Below, in pieces: positions 21,763 through 24,332 of a DNA stretch of 24,332 nucleotides. A model generated the notes under the pieces. It was given only the letters and a program-made list of their open reading frames with translations, did no database searches and had not been told where the DNA came from. The stretch lies in assembly GCA_016303065.1 (NCBI GenBank), contig JAEDMJ010000030.1, positions 1 through 24,332 of the forward strand, given 5' to 3'. A program made the translations under genes and the position numbers. Each line of letters begins with the position of its first letter. Position 1 is the stretch's first letter. The DNA is from Clostridiales bacterium. GTDB lineage: Bacteria > Bacillota > Clostridia > Oscillospirales > QAMX01.

Positions 21763-22622
21763 AGCGCGTCGTTTGTTTCGGAGAAGTGCTTTGGGACATC
21801 ATCGGCGAAGAAAAATACCTGGGCGGTGCGCCGTTGAATGCTGCGGCAAACCTTGCCCGCATGGAATGCGAAGCGATGATGTTTTCCTGCGTCGGAAACG
21901 ACGCGCTCGGGAGAGAGGCGGTCGCGCGCCTGAAAGCCGCCGGGGTTGATTCCTCGCTTGTGACGGCCGACGCCAATCGTCCGACGGGAGTGGCTCTCGT
22001 CCGACCGGAGCTTGACGGAAGCGGACGTTTTGAACTTCCTTTTCCGTCGGCCTATGACTTCATCGTTTTTTCGGAGGACGCGGAAAAGATCCTTGAGCAA
22101 AAACGCCCCGACGGCGTCGTCTTCGGAAGCCTTGCGCCTTTTCGGAGCGGCACAACGAAAAAAAGCCTTGTGCGCCTGCTTGAACTCTGTCCCGGGGCCT
22201 TGAAGCTTTACGATGTAAATCTCAGAAAGAATTATTTCGACCGGGCGCTTGTGTCGGAGCTTGCGTCGGCCTGCACGGTGCTGAAGCTGAACGGGGACGA
22301 AGTCGGGATTCTTTCGCCGGTGCTTTTCGGGGAAACGCTGGGCGCCGCTGATTTTGCGGCCCGTGCGGCGGCGGACTTCGGCTGCCGCTATGTCGTCGTC
22401 ACATGGGGCGGGGACGGAGCGGAAGGCTTCGGACCCGACGGCGGGCGCGTTTGGGTTCCGGCCGGAAAGGCGGAGGTTGTGGACACTGTCGGAGCGGGAG
22501 ACGCTTTTTCGGCGGGATTACTCTCTGCGCTGCTCCGCGGAGACCCGCTTGGAGCTGCGCTTGAAAAGGGAAATGCCTGCGGGGCGGCCTGTGTAAGCCA
22601 TTCCGGCGCGTTCCCGGTCTGA
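21759..22622 (+). CDS. PfkB-family carbohydrate kinase (fructokinase-like)
   Basis: It is a 287-residue ribokinase-fold sugar kinase. The N-terminal region has VCFGEVLWDIIG and the substrate-site YLGGAPLNAAANLARM. The C-terminal signature DTVGAGDAFSAGLLSALL contains the catalytic Asp and the anion hole. The start is TTG at 21759, which overlaps the stop of the dehydrogenase gene (TTGA); GGAGG lies about nine bases upstream and the family similarity begins exactly there. The frame is open 152 codons further upstream, but that part is a shadow of the dehydrogenase gene. Fructose is the most likely substrate from the family resemblance. It is the last gene of the operon. Confidence 0.9.
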   Translation: MKRVVCFGEVLWDIIGEEKYLGGAPLNAAANLARMECEAMMFSCVGNDALGREAVARLKAAGVDSSLVTADANRPTGVALVRPELDGSGRFELPFPSAYDFIVFSEDAEKILEQKRPDGVVFGSLAPFRSGTTKKSLVRLLELCPGALKLYDVNLRKNYFDRALVSELASACTVLKLNGDEVGILSPVLFGETLGAADFAARAAADFGCRYVVVTWGGDGAEGFGPDGGRVWVPAGKAEVVDTVGAGDAFSAGLLSALLRGDPLGAALEKGNACGAACVSHSGAFPV

Positions 22623-22662
22623 GGCAGCTTGACCGGAGTTTTGGCGGAAAATGCGAAGCGAA

Positions 22663-22699
22663 GGCAGGGCTTGCGGAGAGCAATCCGAAAAGCCCTGCC
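22663..22699. terminator. Stem-loop between convergent genes, possible weak terminator
   Basis: The inverted repeat GGCAGGGCTT (22663-22672)/AAGCCCTGCC (22690-22699) lies between the PfkB and YitT genes. Neither strand has a proper T tract directly after it, so termination is uncertain. Confidence 0.45.
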
Positions 22700-22735
22700 C
22701 GTTCAAATTGAAAGGCATTTTTTAGCGGCGCGGGG

Positions 22736-23614
22736 TTACGGGTTTTCGCGGAAACCGTTCCCGACGATCTCCCGCGCATCCCCGACGATCACGAATGCGT
22801 CGGGGTCGTTTTGTTTTACCGTATGTTTCAGCTGTGCAAGCTGGCGCCTTGCTGCGGCACAGACGAGCATCCCCTGGGCTTTTCCTGTGTACGCGCCCTT
22901 GGCGTTTACGATGGTGACCCCGCGTCGAAGCTCGCTCATTATGCTTTTGCTGAGCTCATCGGGTGAAGACGTGATTATGAAGACAATGGCGGACAGCTTC
23001 TGACCGTAGAGCACGGCGTCCAGCACGACGGAAGAGATATACATTGCCACGGCTGTGTACATTGCGGACGGAATATCGTTGAAGATAAAGGCGCCGACGG
23101 CAATGAGCGCAATATCGGTGATGAGGATGAACCGTCCGGTGGAGACGGCTGCGTTTTTTCGGCTGAATATTGAAGCGAGAATGTCGATTCCGCCCGTGCT
23201 TCCTCCCCCGGAGAGGCAGAGCCCGAGACCGAGCCCGTTCATAGCCCCGCCGAGAGCGGAGGCCAAAAGCCGGTCTTCCGAAAGCAGGGGCAGGGCGGGC
23301 AGAAAGTTGGCAAAAACGTCAATGAGGACGGACGATACGATAACGCCGATAAGCGAAAGACAAAAGAATTTTCTTCCGATATTTTTCCAGCCGAGTCCGA
23401 AAAGCGGGATGTTGAGAGCAATTATTGTAATACCGACGGGAAAACCCAGCAGGCGCTTCAGAATAAGCGCGATGCCCGTCATTCCGCCGGAGAGCAGCTT
23501 TGCCGGAACGAAAAAATACTGAACGGAAAAACCGTATACCGCTGCCCCGAGCAGGACAAGCAGAAGGCTCGGGAGGATTTCTTTGAGACGTGAATGTGTT
23601 GATTTTGCCTGCAT
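22736..23614 (-). CDS. YitT-family membrane protein with C-terminal DUF2179 domain
   Basis: It is a 292-residue inner-membrane protein of unknown exact role. Five or six hydrophobic helices occupy about residues 12-205, with the family motifs VPAKLLSGGMTGIALIL and the glycine-rich LCLSGGGSTGGIDILA. The last roughly 80 residues form the soluble DUF2179 domain, including RRGVTIVNAKGAYTGK and DPDAFVIVGDAREIVG. The start is ATG at 23614, because AAAGGAA lies about eight bases upstream; an 18-codon upstream extension has no support. It is monocistronic and faces the PfkB operon. Confidence 0.92.
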   Translation of the reverse strand: MQAKSTHSRLKEILPSLLLVLLGAAVYGFSVQYFFVPAKLLSGGMTGIALILKRLLGFPVGITIIALNIPLFGLGWKNIGRKFFCLSLIGVIVSSVLIDVFANFLPALPLLSEDRLLASALGGAMNGLGLGLCLSGGGSTGGIDILASIFSRKNAAVSTGRFILITDIALIAVGAFIFNDIPSAMYTAVAMYISSVVLDAVLYGQKLSAIVFIITSSPDELSKSIMSELRRGVTIVNAKGAYTGKAQGMLVCAAARRQLAQLKHTVKQNDPDAFVIVGDAREIVGNGFRENP

Positions 23615-23661
23615 GGTTAGGTTCCTTTCTTTTTCTGAATTTTTGTATTGGGAAAAACGTC

Positions 23662-23690
23662 TTGACAAATCAGGCGAGCTGTATTAAAAT
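23662..23690 (+). promoter_or_regulatory. Promoter of tRNA-Arg
   Basis: TTGACA (23662-23667) and TAAAAT (23685-23690) have a 17-bp spacer. It lies about 110 bases upstream of the tRNA, so a 5' leader of roughly 100 bases must be removed. Confidence 0.75.
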
Positions 23691-23799
23691 ATATATCATA
23701 GTATGCTCCGTGATATCGGACAATAGCGGACCCGCTCATTTGGATATCGCGGAGAAAACACTTTCGGGAAGACGAAAGACAAACACAATCTCATAATAT

Positions 23800-23876
23800 G
23801 CGCCCGTAGCTCAGCAGGATAGAGCGTCCGCCTCCTAAGCGGAAGGTCGCGCGTTCGAATCGCGCCGGGCGTGCCA
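23800..23876 (+). tRNA. tRNA-Arg (anticodon CCT)
   Basis: The acceptor stem GCGCCCG (23800-23806) pairs with CGGGCGT (23866-23872), the first pair being G-U. The anticodon stem TCCGC/GCGGA encloses CTCCTAA, giving anticodon CCT for AGG codons. The T arm GCGCGTTCGAATCGCGC is complete. Discriminator G23873 is followed by an encoded CCA (23874-23876), unlike tRNA-Ser in this window. An AT-richer gene follows; tRNA genes like this are common integration sites. Confidence 0.96.
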
Positions 23877-23880
23877 AAAA

Positions 23881-23911
23881 GCCGACAGCTTCCTTTTGCT
23901 GCCGGTTTTTC
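23881..23911 (+). terminator. Terminator of tRNA-Arg
   Basis: GCCGACAGC (23881-23889) pairs imperfectly with GCTGCCGG (23898-23905) and is followed by TTTTTCGTTTT. One A/C mismatch sits in the stem. Confidence 0.75.
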
Positions 23912-23923
23912 GTTTTGATATAA

Positions 23924-24286
23924 TTACAACGGAGCATATTCCGTATTTGAATTTAATGATGCTATCATTTCTGAAAACTCATCTTCCGAAATAACAACAC
24001 CATCTTCATCCATAGTCTCTAAGACCTCCAGCACACTGATAATGCTATCTGCGTCTTCATCATCGAACACAAAAAGCTCTGTAAACCAGACCACGTTGAC
24101 CCATTCTACCAAAGTGTCTTTGGAAATGGTGCCGTTTTGCAAAAGCTGAATTGCGTTAACAACATCACTGCGCTTAATGTGGTATGCTTTTTGACACTCG
24201 ACATTATGAAGGTCCTCACCGATAGCCTGCTGCAACTCGGTTTTAGTGATCTTCAATTCACGATATAAGCTAAGGTGCTTTTCCAT
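23924..24286 (-). CDS. Acidic hypothetical protein, candidate immunity protein
   Basis: It is a 120-residue, strongly acidic, cytoplasmic-type protein with no signal peptide or membrane segment. The N-terminal part is predicted helical (LYRELKITKTELQQAIGED). The middle is hydrophobic (LVEWVNVVWFTELF). The C-terminal half has acidic clusters (FDDEDADS, TMDEDG, SEDEF). AGGAG lies seven bases upstream of the ATG, inside the end of the preceding frame. The bases here are visibly AT-richer than the rest of the window, and the gene follows a tRNA, both of which hint at acquired DNA. Small, acidic and directly downstream of a YDPNGNL-ending frame is typical of immunity genes of polymorphic toxins. 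I do not recognise a named family. Confidence 0.8.
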   Translation of the reverse strand: MEKHLSLYRELKITKTELQQAIGEDLHNVECQKAYHIKRSDVVNAIQLLQNGTISKDTLVEWVNVVWFTELFVFDDEDADSIISVLEVLETMDEDGVVISEDEFSEMIASLNSNTEYAPL

Positions 24287-24288
24287 AA

Positions 24289-24332
24289 CTATTTCTCCTT
24301 TACATGTACCAAATTTCCGTTGGGGTCGTATG
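24289..24332 (-). CDS. C-terminal end of a gene cut by the window edge, candidate toxin
   Basis: Only 13 codons are visible, reading YDPNGNLVHVKEK and then a TAG stop two bases before the next ATG. The YDPNGNL phrase is typical of RHS/YD-repeat proteins and of the tips of polymorphic toxins. Other frames also stay open this close to the edge, so the reading frame is chosen on the coupled stop/start and the recognisable phrase. The rest of the gene lies outside the window. Confidence 0.4.
   Translation of the reverse strand, partial: YDPNGNLVHVKEK

Overview
The window looks like a chromosomal segment of a high-GC member of the Bacillota, probably class Clostridia and possibly gut-associated. 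The reasons are the T-box-controlled branched-chain amino acid operon, the short clostridial-type peptide deformylase, strong AGGAGG ribosome binding sites, TTGACA/TATAAT promoters with 17-bp spacers, GTG and TTG starts, and many intrinsic terminators. I cannot name a genus from the sequence. There is no CRISPR array, insertion sequence or phage cluster.

Layout. 1-660: about 400 bases with no convincing gene, then tRNA-Ser(GGA) with its own promoter and terminator. 671-1149: peptide deformylase (minus). 1258-6893 (minus): a leucine operon starting with a T-box leader with specifier CUC, then a broken ilvB with two internal deletions, leuA, leuC, leuD, leuB and a terminator. 6940-8379 (minus): a FAD oxidoreductase fused to a Rieske [2Fe-2S] domain. 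8450-11960 (minus): a four-gene operon of a beta-lactamase-fold serine hydrolase, a small beta-rich protein and two tandem calcineurin-like phosphoesterases.

11990-18243: a putative glycoside-use region. It has two paralogous cytoplasmic GH36/melibiase-like hydrolases, one on each strand, a TetR regulator, a GPH/MelB-like sugar symporter and a GNAT acetyltransferase. The symporter promoter sits in a perfect 60-bp palindrome that is probably an operator. The likely logic is that a sugar conjugate enters by the symporter and is cleaved inside the cell, with the TetR protein as candidate repressor.

18486-22622 (plus): a tightly coupled five-gene operon of two small membrane proteins, nicotinate phosphoribosyltransferase, an iron-type alcohol dehydrogenase and a PfkB sugar kinase, with three stop/start overlaps. 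22736-23614 (minus): a YitT-family membrane protein. 23662-23911: tRNA-Arg(CCT). Beyond it lies a visibly AT-richer edge (23924-24332, minus) with an acidic 120-residue protein two bases downstream of a truncated reading frame ending YDPNGNLVHVKEK; this resembles a toxin/immunity arrangement. The items most worth a second look are the palindromic operator, the doubly deleted ilvB, the serine hydrolase/phosphoesterase operon, the membrane-protein/NAD-salvage operon and the right-edge pair.
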